Shown here: positions 1-10,839 of the stretch, in pieces
Numbering within the stretch: the first letter of the stretch is position 1
Layout of the letters: each line of letters opens with the position of its first letter
Source: Andalucia godoyi
Taxonomy: Eukaryota > Discoba > Jakobea > Jakobida > Andaluciidae
Length of the DNA stretch: 64,000 nucleotides
Direction of reading: 5' to 3'
Assembly: GCA_009859145.1 (NCBI GenBank)
Contig: VRVR01000018.1
Location: forward strand, 303,923 to 367,922
The notes under the pieces: generated by a model
Seen by the model: only the letters and a program-made list of their open reading frames with translations
Databases searched by the model: none
What the model was told of the DNA's origin: nothing
Program-made: the position numbers and the translations under genes

Positions 1-1
1 A

Positions 2-3000
2 CGAAGTCAGTTTTTTAGACCCTTGTTACCAACCGACGGATTCGCGCTGCCAGACACGTATGTGTTTGTCGTTGTGGACGTTTCGCAATCCGGTGCTTAT
101 GTATGGGTAGACGGCAATCTTGAAATTTTTGTGCGCTTTCCTTCCAACGCTACCAGTTTGAGACTTCCCACTGGTCCCCAGACGGTTCATTTTGGACGAC
201 GGTGTCCCACAGGCGGATACTGCCCCCTTCAAGCGATCGACCATATCGCGGTATTCAGCAGGAGTCTGGGACCCGAGACGGTGGCGAAGTCATTAACGTC
301 GGACCCGCGGACCAACGCCCGTGTGAACACTTCTCTTATTGCGTTGTACTCGTTTGACGGGACAAATCTGGCGCAGAGTATGGTTCCCTCGAACGGATTG
401 TCGTTTGTCAGCTCTTCGTTGTCGAGCAAGCCATCTTACGCCAAAGTAGAAGGCATCCACTTTGCAGAGTGCCCATCACAGTCTGTGAACTGCTCCACGT
501 TTGGAGGTCACGCGTTCTTTCGAAATGACGTTGTTCTGAATCAGTGGAATGCACGACTGTCGGATTCCATGACAACTGATTTCAGAATCGTCGATCGTCT
601 CTCGTCGTGCGAACAGCTGCGAGCAATGGGATATAATCGCGATGTCGAGACTGTTCTGTACTCCAAAGGGTTAAATGCTGTTGTCGTTCACTGCAAGTAC
701 ATGTCCGGCACGACGCCGTCTGCATTCCTGAGGTTGGTCACTCCCGCGACAATGAACTTTACCGGTGGAAAGAAAATTTGGGAGAAATTGCCAATATCCA
801 TGAGTTCTAACAAAATATGTGCTTCTTGCATGGATTTTGTGACGTTTGATCCTCCCAATTCCTTTTTTAAAGGTGATTTCGGAAACTTTTCAGGCGAAGC
901 AGTTGCCACACAGAACATTCATTTTGAAGCGGATTTCATTAGCAGCCCTTTTGGGTTCGGGCAGCGATATGTCCGCCTGTTCAATGTCGGTGCTTTCAAC
1001 CAAGACTTCACGAACGGCAATCGCACGATGTCCATAACTGCATCGAATGGCGAAGGGGCGTATATACCGGGGTGCTTCGAGTACGGGGGGTTTTGCATCA
1101 CTCTCGACGCTGCTTCGAGTTCTCCAAACGTTTCTTTTCCCTGGAAACTCGTAACATTTGTTCTTCCGCCGAGCACTTCTTCTGATGGCTCTTCATTGGC
1201 GTACCCGTCGCAAAGTCTCACCGTGCAACTCGGCGGCAGGCGACCAACCGGTTCGCAGTCCTGGTACTTTTCGTTCCAGTTTCAACTGAAAACAGCACGC
1301 GCGTTTACGAATCAGCTTGCTGACAATGATGGGGATAATCCCGCAAACTGGGATGGAAGCGTTTTACCGGGCGCACAAGACACAGTGTTTGTCGGCGCTG
1401 GCACGTTGATTCGGTTTCGAACCGCGCAGCTGAGTGTGCTGAAGTTTGTCTTGTCCGGTGGCACTGTGGTTGGTCCGGGTGCGAACAACGACTCATACTA
1501 CATTCAAGCGCAGGGCGGAAGCCTGTCTACAGGGACGCTTCAGGATATACGCATCATCTTTTTGCTGCCGACAGGGACTCCAAAGTCAAATGGAGTAGAC
1601 ATGTCGCCCAAAAGTGGACCAACACTAACCCTCAACAATTCCACCCTGGAATTTGTCAACACATCCTTCTCTTTTATGACGAGGATGAATGCTTTCAACT
1701 CCCGTTTTGTTTCCAACAGTCAGTTCGAGTTTTGGCACCTTCTGTCGCCATTTGGAAATCTCTCGGATTTCACCTTGCAGATCAAATCTGGAGGAACCGG
1801 GCTGATTCGAAGCTCTGCAACCGTTGCACCGCTATCCCTGATTATCGAACCTGGAGCGATGGCTGTTGTGCCGTTTTTTAACCAGTTCACTGACGTACTG
1901 GGTTCTCAAAAGAACTTTATTGATAACAAGGGCGTGCTCATGTTCGGATACGATGCAAAGGCTGTGCAGGATGTGTACCTCACGGATGCCGATGATGGTG
2001 GTAATTTGAATGGCGCTATTTTCAAATTGTTCCGCCCTCTGAGTGAAAATGTGCGCTCTCGTATCAACTGTCCTGCTGCCAGTCCAGCGGCTTTGGTGCT
2101 CCCATCTCGTGGCATGGACGTGATGCTGACGACAAATCCCCTTCCTGTCAATCTACCGAATTCCTACATTATTGTCAATGTTTCGTTTGGTGATGGCTCA
2201 TCATACGACTGCATCCTGACAAACAGCTCGAGTACTGGTACGATTTCAATCTCAGGAGGTGTGCTTTACTCGGGTATCGGTATTTTGGATGTTGTATTTA
2301 CTCAATTGTATTCCGGGCCGCTTAGTAGCTTATCTCCATTGGGCGCGGTTCTCAACGTTTCCGTTCCACAAATTCTGCGATCTTGTGCGACGCTGATCCG
2401 CGTTACGGTGAATTCTCCGAATGCAGCCATCGCTGTTCGTAGCATTTTGATATGGTCACCGCAGAGTGTGGTGGACGTCTCCCGCTCGTCATTGCTATCG
2501 ATCGAAGCGATGAGTCTTTGCAGGAAGTCACTGCCAATTCGGTTTTCCAACGACGGTGGAATGGTGAGGAGTTCCGGTTTTGGAAGCTTGATGTTTTCTG
2601 GGGATTGGTCCCGCGGTGGTGAGAATACATTGAAAGGACAGTTTTTCTTTTCAAATGAATCCGCAGTCGTGTTTGACATCAATCGTGCTCCGGCGGTTAC
2701 CAATACGGCGACGTATTTTCTGCCATCCTCTTCCGCACTCTCGGTTTCTCTGCTGATTGTGAACCCACGTGCTCGACTTATCGTCGACGGGAGCTTGATT
2801 GCTCGGGATGCGCTGATAGCAGGACAGCTGCTGTTCACAGCCGACTGCCTTGCGAATAATCGGTCCGCGATTCCATCAATCAGCATCGCCAACATATCCG
2901 GGGTACTTGTGGGCGTTGCGCAGCAAATGTTCCGCTTCGACGGTGGCTCTTCTGCTGCATTCTCTGCGGTTAATTCTTCGAACGGATCTCCGATTTCTGG

Positions 3001-6000
3001 CGCTCTTACTGTGTCCAGCGCTGTGCAGGACGAGTGGAATCGATGGATTGAATTGACAGATGCAGATCCAACGTCGGAACTGTTTCTTCGGTTCGATCCG
3101 TCTGTCCGATCTCTGTGCAGTAATTCGTTTTCCTGCGTCCTGTCACTGGATCGGCGAGTCAAAAGGGGAGATGTCGCTGTTCCATTGAACCGGGAAATCA
3201 CGGGAGACTATTTCTTGGGTGCTCCGACATATGCCAAATCTTGGATTCTCGACCCTGCCGGTATTAGAAACTTCTCCGTTCTTCCGGATATTTGGATGGC
3301 CGAAATCGTAAGTTTTCATGCTGCGCCAGTACCTTTCAGGAACACCATCGTTTACGGACCTGACGCCGGTGATGTCGAGCAACTGAATCATGTGAGCGAT
3401 TTGTTCACCCGTGCGGAGTTCTATGCAGACGGTGGTCTTGTACAGGAAACAGTCGCCTTCGACAACGTGATTGCTGTCGGCTCGTTAATGCAGGTTGAGG
3501 ATTGCTGGATTTCCAGATTCCATCCACTCGGAGCAACCGTCAAATTCCGAGTCACGTCGAAATCCTCCACGATGAGTCTGCCTGCAAACATGACTGTCAC
3601 GATGTCACAGTTGAGCGCTCCGACCGCCAATGCGATGCTATTCAACCCTTCAACCTCCTTTTTGTCCATTCTGGACTCGCAGTTCAATTACGGATTCGAC
3701 ATCTCGTTTCTGATGTCTGTCGATGAGTATGCATTGTCCGTTAAGCCGTTCTCACCTTCCCCAGCGATTTCCGTGTGTCCCGGTGTTATCAAAGTTGGAC
3801 GGCAGTCGCTGACAGTGCTCCCCTCATTGTTGGATGCTTCTTCGTTACGGAGGATTTCTTTGCGCATCCAGGGGTTCAAGTCGTCGGATGTGAATGCGCT
3901 GCCGTCTGGACTGGCGTGCGTGTTTAATGCGCTTCAGCAGCAAAATTCTTCCGCAGTTTGGGACAGTAGTTTGGGTGTTGTCAATTGTTCCGTCCCCGTT
4001 TCTGTTGCCGCCGGCAGTGTGAATGTGATTTTGCAGAATGGGACTATTGAATTGGGTTCTGGAAATTTCAGTATCTCCAATGTCGCGACGTTTTCTGCTG
4101 CATCCGTGGACGTGAATGCGACCTTTATTCGGATTTCCTTCTCTTCTCCCACCAATATGCCTTCCTCTCCTGATTGTTCACTCCTTTTGCTCCTGGCATC
4201 TCGCCTGACTTTGGGTGAAAGGACTGGCTTGCAGTGCTCATGGCAGGATGCGTCGAACTTGGTGATTCAGCTTGGGCAGCTGGTTGTGTGGAACAAAGAT
4301 GATCCGTTTTTCAATATTTCGATAGTCCCCGGGTCCATTCGAGATGGCACCGATGTGACAGCAGCGGCGCAGATTCCAACTTTGATTCGGCTTCCGTTCT
4401 CTCCTCCGTTGCCGATGTTCCAAATCTCTCCCAGTCAAGCCGTTGTGAACATTTGTGACGCCTTTTCCCTCTCTGCAGTACTGGTTTCCGGAGGTTTGAA
4501 CCGGGCGGTGAGCAGCACTTGGAGGTTGTTGTCCACGTCCATGACTGGATTCAACCAGTCTTTGCCGTATCCCGTGTCCAGCAGTTTGGAAGTGTCACTG
4601 GGTGACCCCTTTCGACTTCCAGGATCTTTCGTATTTGAATTCACGGGAGTGAACGCGTTTGGATATCAGTTCCGCGCAACGGTGAATGTGACGAGACGTT
4701 CCAACGAAATAACGAGTGCCAGCATAGTGGGTCCGAGTCCTGCAACAGTTCGCATTTCGCAAGCTTTGACTTTGAATTCTCTTGTTGCGTCCGCCTCCTG
4801 TCTTTCTTCGCTGGGCTTCTCAGTAGACTATGAATGGAACATCTCGGGATCGACGTTGTCTGCTGTTGCAATCGGAAAGGCTGCATCTGCAAAGGGGCTG
4901 TCGTCGATCGTGTTCCCTGGGTTTGCGTTCGTTTCGGGGAACAATTACAGTGTTTCACTGCGAGTGAAGACTGTTCCGTTCCTGTCGTCCGCATTGCTTG
5001 CCGAGTTCCAATTCTCTGCATTTGCGCTGCCATTGTCTGCGGTTGTGGACCAAGGCTCCTTTGTGGAGCAAGGAGTGGCCAGCCCACTGCGACTTTCGAG
5101 TCTGGGTTCTGTTGATCCGGACAACGAGCCTGGAATCACTCCCACCTTCTTGTGGTCTTGCCTGCGGTTTGCGAACTCCACTGCAGCGAAACTCAGAGAC
5201 GAATCCCAAGGAGCTGTCTGCTCAGAGATCTCTTCCGTTGCCAAGACTGCTTCCGTTTTAGACATCCCAGCCAAAGTTCTCCAGGTCTCCTTTTCGTATG
5301 TATTTGCGATAACGTACTCGAAGGGCTCGCGCTCTTCGACGTCCTCGATTGTCGTGTTTACAAAGTCCGGAAATCCGCCGCTTGTGCGCATTTCCCAGCC
5401 GGTGACGAAGGTGTCTGCAGCCGAAAAGGTTGTGGTGACCGCGGAGGTCTCGTCTCCTGATCCACGTCCTCAAATTCAGTGGCAGTTTGTTTCGGGATCA
5501 CCGTCGTTTGATCTAACCAACAGTTCGCTAATTCTTTCGTCTGACAAGTCCGCCAACCTTGTGATCGCCCCCGGAATTCTTGTTTCTGGCCAAACTTATT
5601 CGTTTGAAGTTGTCGTCACAGATCAATGGGGTGCGAACTCGTCCGCATTCCGGAATGTCATCGTCAACACTCCACCAGCAGGTGGGTCTTGCTCCGTTAT
5701 TCCCGACTCCGGGTTCGAACTGGAAACGGAATTTACGCTGTCATGCTCCGGTTGGTCGGATGAAGATGCTCCAATCCAGTATGATGTTTATCTGGTGAAC
5801 AGGGTTGATCTTTCTGTCGTTGCGCTTCCTCTCACTGTCGAGGACCCGAACCGTGTGATACTGCTTCCGAACCAACTCATCTATAATACTCCAAAGATGA
5901 TTTTGCCTCCGTCAAAAAGCTCCACAGGAAATATGACGTTGCTGTTCAACATCAGAGATTCATTCCGATCGTCTGTTTTGGTATCTGCGAACGTCAAGGT

Positions 6001-8980
6001 CGTGCGCAAAGTGTTTGCAACCGAAGGTGCTCGAATCTCGTTCGTCAACAATGTCGTGAACACGGAACTAAAGGAAAAGCTGCAGTCTAACGACACAACA
6101 GCCATCTTGCAATTGACAACTTCTATTGCGCAGTCGCTGACTTCGAACAGTTCTGCAGCCTCGGCAGCCTCTAGCCTTATTTCGCAGTCGTCTTCTTCGC
6201 AAGACTCTTCCAAGTGCCCAGCCTCGTGCTACAACGGTGTCTGTGTTACGCAGAACAACGTCGCGTTTTGCAGATGCAATGCAGGCTGGGGTGGCCCTGT
6301 GTGCAATCTCAACCGAACGGAAATTGACGACCGAGCCCGTGTCAACGCCCAGCTCTTGCAGGGCCTTCTGCAGGTGAGTGCGTCGCCGTCGTCGACCATG
6401 GATGTAACGGAATCAAAGCAGCTTTTGCGCTCCACGATGGACGCTGTTGTAACGATCACTGAGAATCCTCTGATGATTGATGATTCGGGAGCTGCAAAAA
6501 TGGAGTCTGTTATCTCCAATGTCGTTCTTGCAGCGCAGAATACGGGGGCGGACAGTCAGTTGTTCGAGCGCATGAATTCCGCATTGTCGCAATACGTGCT
6601 CATGGTTGGATTGGGCGAGAGCTTGCAGCAGCGTCAATCGTTCTCAGAGCAAGGCAGAAATCGATCCGCGACGGCAGACAGGAAGAATGCGCAAACCGTC
6701 AATGACCTGATGCGTCAAATGGGTCAGTCAATTGCGGTGTCGTTGTCTGCTGGAGAGCGCGCCGTGGAAACATCGACCTCCGTGTTCGTCAATCGCATCC
6801 AGAAGAAGGACGCGAGTCAGCTTGGCGGTAGTCGGATCGAAGCAGGTGGTTCCCTACTTGTTGCGGATCCTTCTTCCAACGTCACGTCAGCAATGTTTGA
6901 TCTTCCTGCTTCATTTTCTCCTTGCCAGAACTCGAACGAATCATCGAACCACGTCACAAATTGGAATCGCAACCCGTATTCGTTTGCAATGGGGGCGAAC
7001 GACACGACCGCATCTACATTGGTGACCTTTAGATTTACGGACTCGAATGGGACGGAATGCTCGGTTGCCAACTTGCAGGTGCCCATCGTTTTCTATATTC
7101 CTTTGAGCGCAAATGCGTCCTCTGCGATGAACACCAGTGTGATTCCTTCTTGTTCTTTTTTCGACGATGCAGCGCAAAATTACTCAACCAAAGGTGTGCA
7201 AAGCAAGGTTCTTCGGAATTCCCGCGGTCACGCGTACGCTGTTCAGTGCAACACGACCCACTTGACCTCCTTTGTAACATTTGAAGCTGCGGCGTCTTCG
7301 GTGCCTGACGTTGCGCTCGTCGATGTGACGAGTACGAATGCGTACAATGCAGATTTGTTGACATCCGACATTTTCTATGTCGTCTTGGCGATATTGCTCA
7401 TCGGATGGAGTCTGATGATCCTTGGTTATATCAAGGATCGTCGTGCACAGCTTGATTTTCTGTCTGCAGCGGTAATCACCGTGTTGCCTAGCTCCGCTTC
7501 GGCTTCCGTGGACATGCAAAATCCTTGTTCTGCACAGCCGGATTGCGAGCAGCCGGCAGATGCACATCAGATCTTGGTGGGTGCAAAGTATGTCGCAAAG
7601 GATTCTGAATCGCAGCCGGTTTCGAGTGGAGGAGATGTTTCAAAGCCGATGGCAGAGGCGCAGGCAGACAAGGCCAATGGCCTTCCAAAGGACGAAGAAA
7701 GTGGAATTGCTCCTGCGGAAGGCGTTGTCTTCCCCGTCGGTATCTATGCATCGACAAACGCGGGAGATGTTGCCGCCTACCGTGTTGAGGGCGACGAAGA
7801 AATTGTGACCCTCAAACAAGAAGACCGTTGGGTTCAGTTCCGTCGTCGCTTGCCTCCAAAGATGAAGCACGAGCATTTGGTGCTGTCAATGTTCTTCCGC
7901 GATCCTCATGAACTTGTGACTCGTCCTCAACGGGTGATGCTTCTCATGTGCCTGATTTTCCTTGCTATGGCGATCAATGCGTTCTTTAGCCCAAGCAAGG
8001 ATGCGTCATTCGGTGCAAAGTTTGCAGTGAGCGTGCTGAGTTCATGGATGGCCGAGCCATTGGTTGTCATGATGTCGCTGTTGTTTGCTCGCATTGCCGC
8101 GGATAAGGAAAGGAATCGCCGCCGAAAGGAAAAGGTCCTGAGAGGAGAAACGACGTCGAACGCCGCGGCATTGGCGGTAGCTGCGCCTCCTGGTCTTCCT
8201 GTCCTTCAGCCGCTCACCGATACTTCGTCGCCGTCCTCCGCGTCCACGCAGCCCCAGGTTTCTGCATTTCCGACGGCGGATAACGCCGCATCCGCCCCGT
8301 TGTTTTCTCCGCGTTCTCGCGCAGCTGTGGACAATGCTGGCACGGCCCCAGAGGACCAGCAATTCGACTCGGTGATTACTCTGGATTCTGGATTCCGCTC
8401 GAGGAGGTACAATAAGCAGATGAAGAAGCTGCGCGATGGCAGACCTGTGTACGGTCCACCATCGATTGCGAACATTTTGATCATTATGTTTACCATGATT
8501 TTGTTTACCTTGTTGATCGTGTTCTGGCTTCTGCAGGCTGGAGCGGAGCCGTTTGAAATTGGCATTTGGGTGGGAGCGATGGCGCTTCTTACCATATTCT
8601 TTTTGTATGCGCAGGTTTGGAGGCGTCGACCGCGTTTAGATGAAGAAGGTGTGCGAGCGATGGCGCAAAAGCGACGTGATGACCATGATAAGGCGTTTGC
8701 GGATGACGGTGCCCAGTTTTTGTTCCCAGCGTGGTGTGTTGTGCTTGTGTACATTCTGGCGGCATTGATTCAAGCATTTGCAGTTCACGTCATCTTCATT
8801 TACGCATTGATGTTTGACGCCGACAGTCGCCACTTCTGGTACATTGATTGTGCGTTGTCTTTCTGTCAGGACATGCTTATCGTCGAACCGCTTGTGATCA
8901 TCGGTGAGGCGCTTCATGAGACATTCTTGGACACTGTCGCAGGAGAATTCGTGGACATGATCATGTCTGTCATTTGCTAA
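2..8980 (+). CDS. Polycystin-1-like REJ/GPS receptor (5' truncated by window edge)
   Basis: The frame is open to the left edge and has no ATG near it, so the true start lies upstream. The visible protein is about 2,990 aa. In order: a LamG/concanavalin-like segment (nt 50-330), long beta-rich repeats, an REJ/PKD-like region (about nt 4400-6000), an EGF-like module with six cysteines (about nt 6210-6310), and a GPS/GAIN-like segment ending in the motif HLTSFVTF (about nt 7150-7290). About seven membrane segments follow, the first at nt 7360-7430. The stretch before the second (MFFRDPHELVTRPQRV, nt 7886-7933) resembles the polycystin-1 family after its PLAT domain. No PLAT domain and no full 11-helix channel region are seen. 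In known families such proteins are cell-surface or ciliary receptors cleaved at the GPS. Family assignment is fairly sure; function is inferred. Confidence 0.85.
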   Translation, partial: RSQFFRPLLPTDGFALPDTYVFVVVDVSQSGAYVWVDGNLEIFVRFPSNATSLRLPTGPQTVHFGRRCPTGGYCPLQAIDHIAVFSRSLGPETVAKSLTSDPRTNARVNTSLIALYSFDGTNLAQSMVPSNGLSFVSSSLSSKPSYAKVEGIHFAECPSQSVNCSTFGGHAFFRNDVVLNQWNARLSDSMTTDFRIVDRLSSCEQLRAMGYNRDVETVLYSKGLNAVVVHCKYMSGTTPSAFLRLVTPATMNFTGGKKIWEKLPISMSSNKICASCMDFVTFDPPNSFFKGDFGNFSGEAVATQNIHFEADFISSPFGFGQRYVRLFNVGAFNQDFTNGNRTMSITASNGEGAYIPGCFEYGGFCITLDAASSSPNVSFPWKLVTFVLPPSTSSDGSSLAYPSQSLTVQLGGRRPTGSQSWYFSFQFQLKTARAFTNQLADNDGDNPANWDGSVLPGAQDTVFVGAGTLIRFRTAQLSVLKFVLSGGTVVGPGANNDSYYIQAQGGSLSTGTLQDIRIIFLLPTGTPKSNGVDMSPKSGPTLTLNNSTLEFVNTSFSFMTRMNAFNSRFVSNSQFEFWHLLSPFGNLSDFTLQIKSGGTGLIRSSATVAPLSLIIEPGAMAVVPFFNQFTDVLGSQKNFIDNKGVLMFGYDAKAVQDVYLTDADDGGNLNGAIFKLFRPLSENVRSRINCPAASPAALVLPSRGMDVMLTTNPLPVNLPNSYIIVNVSFGDGSSYDCILTNSSSTGTISISGGVLYSGIGILDVVFTQLYSGPLSSLSPLGAVLNVSVPQILRSCATLIRVTVNSPNAAIAVRSILIWSPQSVVDVSRSSLLSIEAMSLCRKSLPIRFSNDGGMVRSSGFGSLMFSGDWSRGGENTLKGQFFFSNESAVVFDINRAPAVTNTATYFLPSSSALSVSLLIVNPRARLIVDGSLIARDALIAGQLLFTADCLANNRSAIPSISIANISGVLVGVAQQMFRFDGGSSAAFSAVNSSNGSPISGALTVSSAVQDEWNRWIELTDADPTSELFLRFDPSVRSLCSNSFSCVLSLDRRVKRGDVAVPLNREITGDYFLGAPTYAKSWILDPAGIRNFSVLPDIWMAEIVSFHAAPVPFRNTIVYGPDAGDVEQLNHVSDLFTRAEFYADGGLVQETVAFDNVIAVGSLMQVEDCWISRFHPLGATVKFRVTSKSSTMSLPANMTVTMSQLSAPTANAMLFNPSTSFLSILDSQFNYGFDISFLMSVDEYALSVKPFSPSPAISVCPGVIKVGRQSLTVLPSLLDASSLRRISLRIQGFKSSDVNALPSGLACVFNALQQQNSSAVWDSSLGVVNCSVPVSVAAGSVNVILQNGTIELGSGNFSISNVATFSAASVDVNATFIRISFSSPTNMPSSPDCSLLLLLASRLTLGERTGLQCSWQDASNLVIQLGQLVVWNKDDPFFNISIVPGSIRDGTDVTAAAQIPTLIRLPFSPPLPMFQISPSQAVVNICDAFSLSAVLVSGGLNRAVSSTWRLLSTSMTGFNQSLPYPVSSSLEVSLGDPFRLPGSFVFEFTGVNAFGYQFRATVNVTRRSNEITSASIVGPSPATVRISQALTLNSLVASASCLSSLGFSVDYEWNISGSTLSAVAIGKAASAKGLSSIVFPGFAFVSGNNYSVSLRVKTVPFLSSALLAEFQFSAFALPLSAVVDQGSFVEQGVASPLRLSSLGSVDPDNEPGITPTFLWSCLRFANSTAAKLRDESQGAVCSEISSVAKTASVLDIPAKVLQVSFSYVFAITYSKGSRSSTSSIVVFTKSGNPPLVRISQPVTKVSAAEKVVVTAEVSSPDPRPQIQWQFVSGSPSFDLTNSSLILSSDKSANLVIAPGILVSGQTYSFEVVVTDQWGANSSAFRNVIVNTPPAGGSCSVIPDSGFELETEFTLSCSGWSDEDAPIQYDVYLVNRVDLSVVALPLTVEDPNRVILLPNQLIYNTPKMILPPSKSSTGNMTLLFNIRDSFRSSVLVSANVKVVRKVFATEGARISFVNNVVNTELKEKLQSNDTTAILQLTTSIAQSLTSNSSAASAASSLISQSSSSQDSSKCPASCYNGVCVTQNNVAFCRCNAGWGGPVCNLNRTEIDDRARVNAQLLQGLLQVSASPSSTMDVTESKQLLRSTMDAVVTITENPLMIDDSGAAKMESVISNVVLAAQNTGADSQLFERMNSALSQYVLMVGLGESLQQRQSFSEQGRNRSATADRKNAQTVNDLMRQMGQSIAVSLSAGERAVETSTSVFVNRIQKKDASQLGGSRIEAGGSLLVADPSSNVTSAMFDLPASFSPCQNSNESSNHVTNWNRNPYSFAMGANDTTASTLVTFRFTDSNGTECSVANLQVPIVFYIPLSANASSAMNTSVIPSCSFFDDAAQNYSTKGVQSKVLRNSRGHAYAVQCNTTHLTSFVTFEAAASSVPDVALVDVTSTNAYNADLLTSDIFYVVLAILLIGWSLMILGYIKDRRAQLDFLSAAVITVLPSSASASVDMQNPCSAQPDCEQPADAHQILVGAKYVAKDSESQPVSSGGDVSKPMAEAQADKANGLPKDEESGIAPAEGVVFPVGIYASTNAGDVAAYRVEGDEEIVTLKQEDRWVQFRRRLPPKMKHEHLVLSMFFRDPHELVTRPQRVMLLMCLIFLAMAINAFFSPSKDASFGAKFAVSVLSSWMAEPLVVMMSLLFARIAADKERNRRRKEKVLRGETTSNAAALAVAAPPGLPVLQPLTDTSSPSSASTQPQVSAFPTADNAASAPLFSPRSRAAVDNAGTAPEDQQFDSVITLDSGFRSRRYNKQMKKLRDGRPVYGPPSIANILIIMFTMILFTLLIVFWLLQAGAEPFEIGIWVGAMALLTIFFLYAQVWRRRPRLDEEGVRAMAQKRRDDHDKAFADDGAQFLFPAWCVVLVYILAALIQAFAVHVIFIYALMFDADSRHFWYIDCALSFCQDMLIVEPLVIIGEALHETFLDTVAGEFVDMIMSVIC

Positions 8981-9363
8981 TGGAGGGGGGAAAAAGAAGA
9001 AGAAAACACCGCTGCCACTTGTTGCGATATGATGAAGCAATCTAAAGGGCATGTAAACAAAAAACACTGCCACGCGCCATGCCGCATGCGTTTGGTATCT
9101 TAGCAACTCCGTCACACGATGCACGATTCGTTTGGCCCCATTTTGATCATGAAATCCCTATATAAATACGCCACCGCGTTGCATTATGCATGTTGTTGGG
9201 TTGCAGCATTGATTATGGGTGATCAGCGATGTTTGTCCGTGGTTAGTGTACAATGTAGGCGTTCCAGTTTGGAAAATAGCTGTCCTTTTTGGGATCCTAT
9301 ATTAATAAATAAAAAATAATAATAAAAACACGTTTCTGTCTTGAGTTTCGGCTTCCCGGGGGC
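8981..9363. other. Intergenic region between convergent genes
   Basis: This stretch lies between the 3' ends of the polycystin-like gene and SBDS. It holds an AT-rich segment (about 9300-9330) that could serve 3'-end formation of either gene. Only a short, compositionally unconvincing ORF is present. Confidence 0.5.
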
Positions 9364-10638
9364 TCACTTTCTGTCCTTCCCTTTTCTTTTCTTTCCCACT
9401 TCTTTGTCCGAGTCTGAATCCGCCAATGGACGACTTCGGCTGGGTTTCGCAAGCGCTCCAGCACCAGTGTCCTCCAGCTCCTCTTCCTCCTCTTCTGGTG
9501 CGTCATCATCATCACCAGGGCTCTGCACCCCACGAGCCTTTTCCGCTTTCAAGCTCATAGCTGCAACTTTTTTCTTTAAAGCAGCCGTGCTCTCCTCTTC
9601 TGAATCCGAGAAAGCTTGCTCTTCACTGTCCTCCGAGTCTTGGATCTTACTCTTCTTGCTCTTCTTTTGCTTCTTGCTGTTCTTTTTGGTCTTCATCGTC
9701 GATGGCACGTCATCATCATCCGAATCGCTGTCACGATCTTCCTTGGACGCACCAGATTTCTTTTCCTTTTTCAAAGCTCGCTTGAGCTTCTTTTCTTCGG
9801 TTCTTGAATGCTTTGCTCCCTTATCTGCAACCTCCGATACAGCCTCCGCGGCCTTGGTGGCTGGAGGAGGCTGCTCAACCATCGATTTCGCGTGTGAATC
9901 ATCCGCAACAAACTGATCAATCCGTTTTTCTCCTTCTTCCAACACTGCGCTGTCGATAATCTCAATCGAAGATGCTTGCTGTTGGAGGACGCGATACATT
10001 TCAGGGTCAATCAGGCAGGTCACTGCAGATCCCTTTGCTCCTTGTGGCACACCGCTGTTTTCCACAAACACGCCGAGATCTTTGAGCTCGGCTTCTCCTA
10101 TCCCAAAGATGCGGACCAACATGCGAGATCGCGCAATTGGCATTGTCTTGGAAAGCAGCCTGATGACCTCCAACGCCTGTTGCTTTGCGGGCTTCGTCAG
10201 CCTGATGACGTAGTGGGAATCCTTCAATGCTCTCTCAATCGTTGGTAAAGGATACGGTCTTTTTGTAAGCGGATTGAACGCTTTTTCCGCAACAATATTG
10301 CAGACATCATGAGTTAGCTGTGTTAGAATAGCCTGCCGCTCCTTCTCAGCAACCTGCAGCTCGCCCTTTTCCAAGATTTCGAGAATAATTTTCTGCTCAT
10401 CGTGTGTTCCAAACACTTCGTACATCTCCTGCTTATTCGCCATCTCCCCCTTTCCCACATTGTCGAACACAATGCGAGTCTGGAGCACCTCGTCGAGATC
10501 CTTTTCGACTCCCGATCTCCAAGAAAGAACCTTGTTTGGATACGCTGCAATCTCGAACTTCACGCCTTGTTTCTTGTACCGAATAACCGCAACATTCGTG
10601 TGTCGCCGCTGATTGACAGGTGTGAAGTGCTGCGCCAT
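9364..10638 (-). CDS. SBDS: Ribosome maturation protein SBDS with long charged C-terminal tail
   Basis: The 424-aa product starts with FTPVNQRRHTNVAVIRYKK and carries WRSGVEKDLDEVLQT, both diagnostic of SBDS/Sdo1. SBDS works with the GTPase EFL1 to release eIF6 from pre-60S subunits in the cytoplasm. The usual three domains occupy roughly residues 1-250, and CLIDPEMYR matches the third-domain signature. The remaining ~170 residues are a Lys/Asp/Glu/Ser-rich tail missing from the ~250-aa human protein. The frame is open further upstream through a TC repeat, but the only ATG that fits homology is at 10636-10638, so the upstream Ser-Leu repeat is leader. The gene is divergent from the small ER membrane protein gene. 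Identification is secure; the role of the tail is unknown. Confidence 0.96.
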   Translation of the reverse strand: MAQHFTPVNQRRHTNVAVIRYKKQGVKFEIAAYPNKVLSWRSGVEKDLDEVLQTRIVFDNVGKGEMANKQEMYEVFGTHDEQKIILEILEKGELQVAEKERQAILTQLTHDVCNIVAEKAFNPLTKRPYPLPTIERALKDSHYVIRLTKPAKQQALEVIRLLSKTMPIARSRMLVRIFGIGEAELKDLGVFVENSGVPQGAKGSAVTCLIDPEMYRVLQQQASSIEIIDSAVLEEGEKRIDQFVADDSHAKSMVEQPPPATKAAEAVSEVADKGAKHSRTEEKKLKRALKKEKKSGASKEDRDSDSDDDDVPSTMKTKKNSKKQKKSKKSKIQDSEDSEEQAFSDSEEESTAALKKKVAAMSLKAEKARGVQSPGDDDDAPEEEEEELEDTGAGALAKPSRSRPLADSDSDKEVGKKRKGKDRK

Positions 10639-10761
10639 CTTGATTGATCCAACCACCTCTCTCAACACCAGCAGAAAAAAAACCCAAAAAATATATTCCG
10701 TGGTAAAAACAACAACAACAGCAGCAGCAATAGCAGCAACAGCCAAGAAAAAGTGTTGTGA

Positions 10762-10839
<78 letters not shown>

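Noticed and set aside
9119-9319. 66-codon plus-strand frame after the polycystin-like gene
   Set aside because: Short, no domain, lies in the 3' region between convergent genes.
10766-10837. Tandem repeats as a CRISPR array
   Set aside because: These are simple microsatellites without spacers in a eukaryotic genome.
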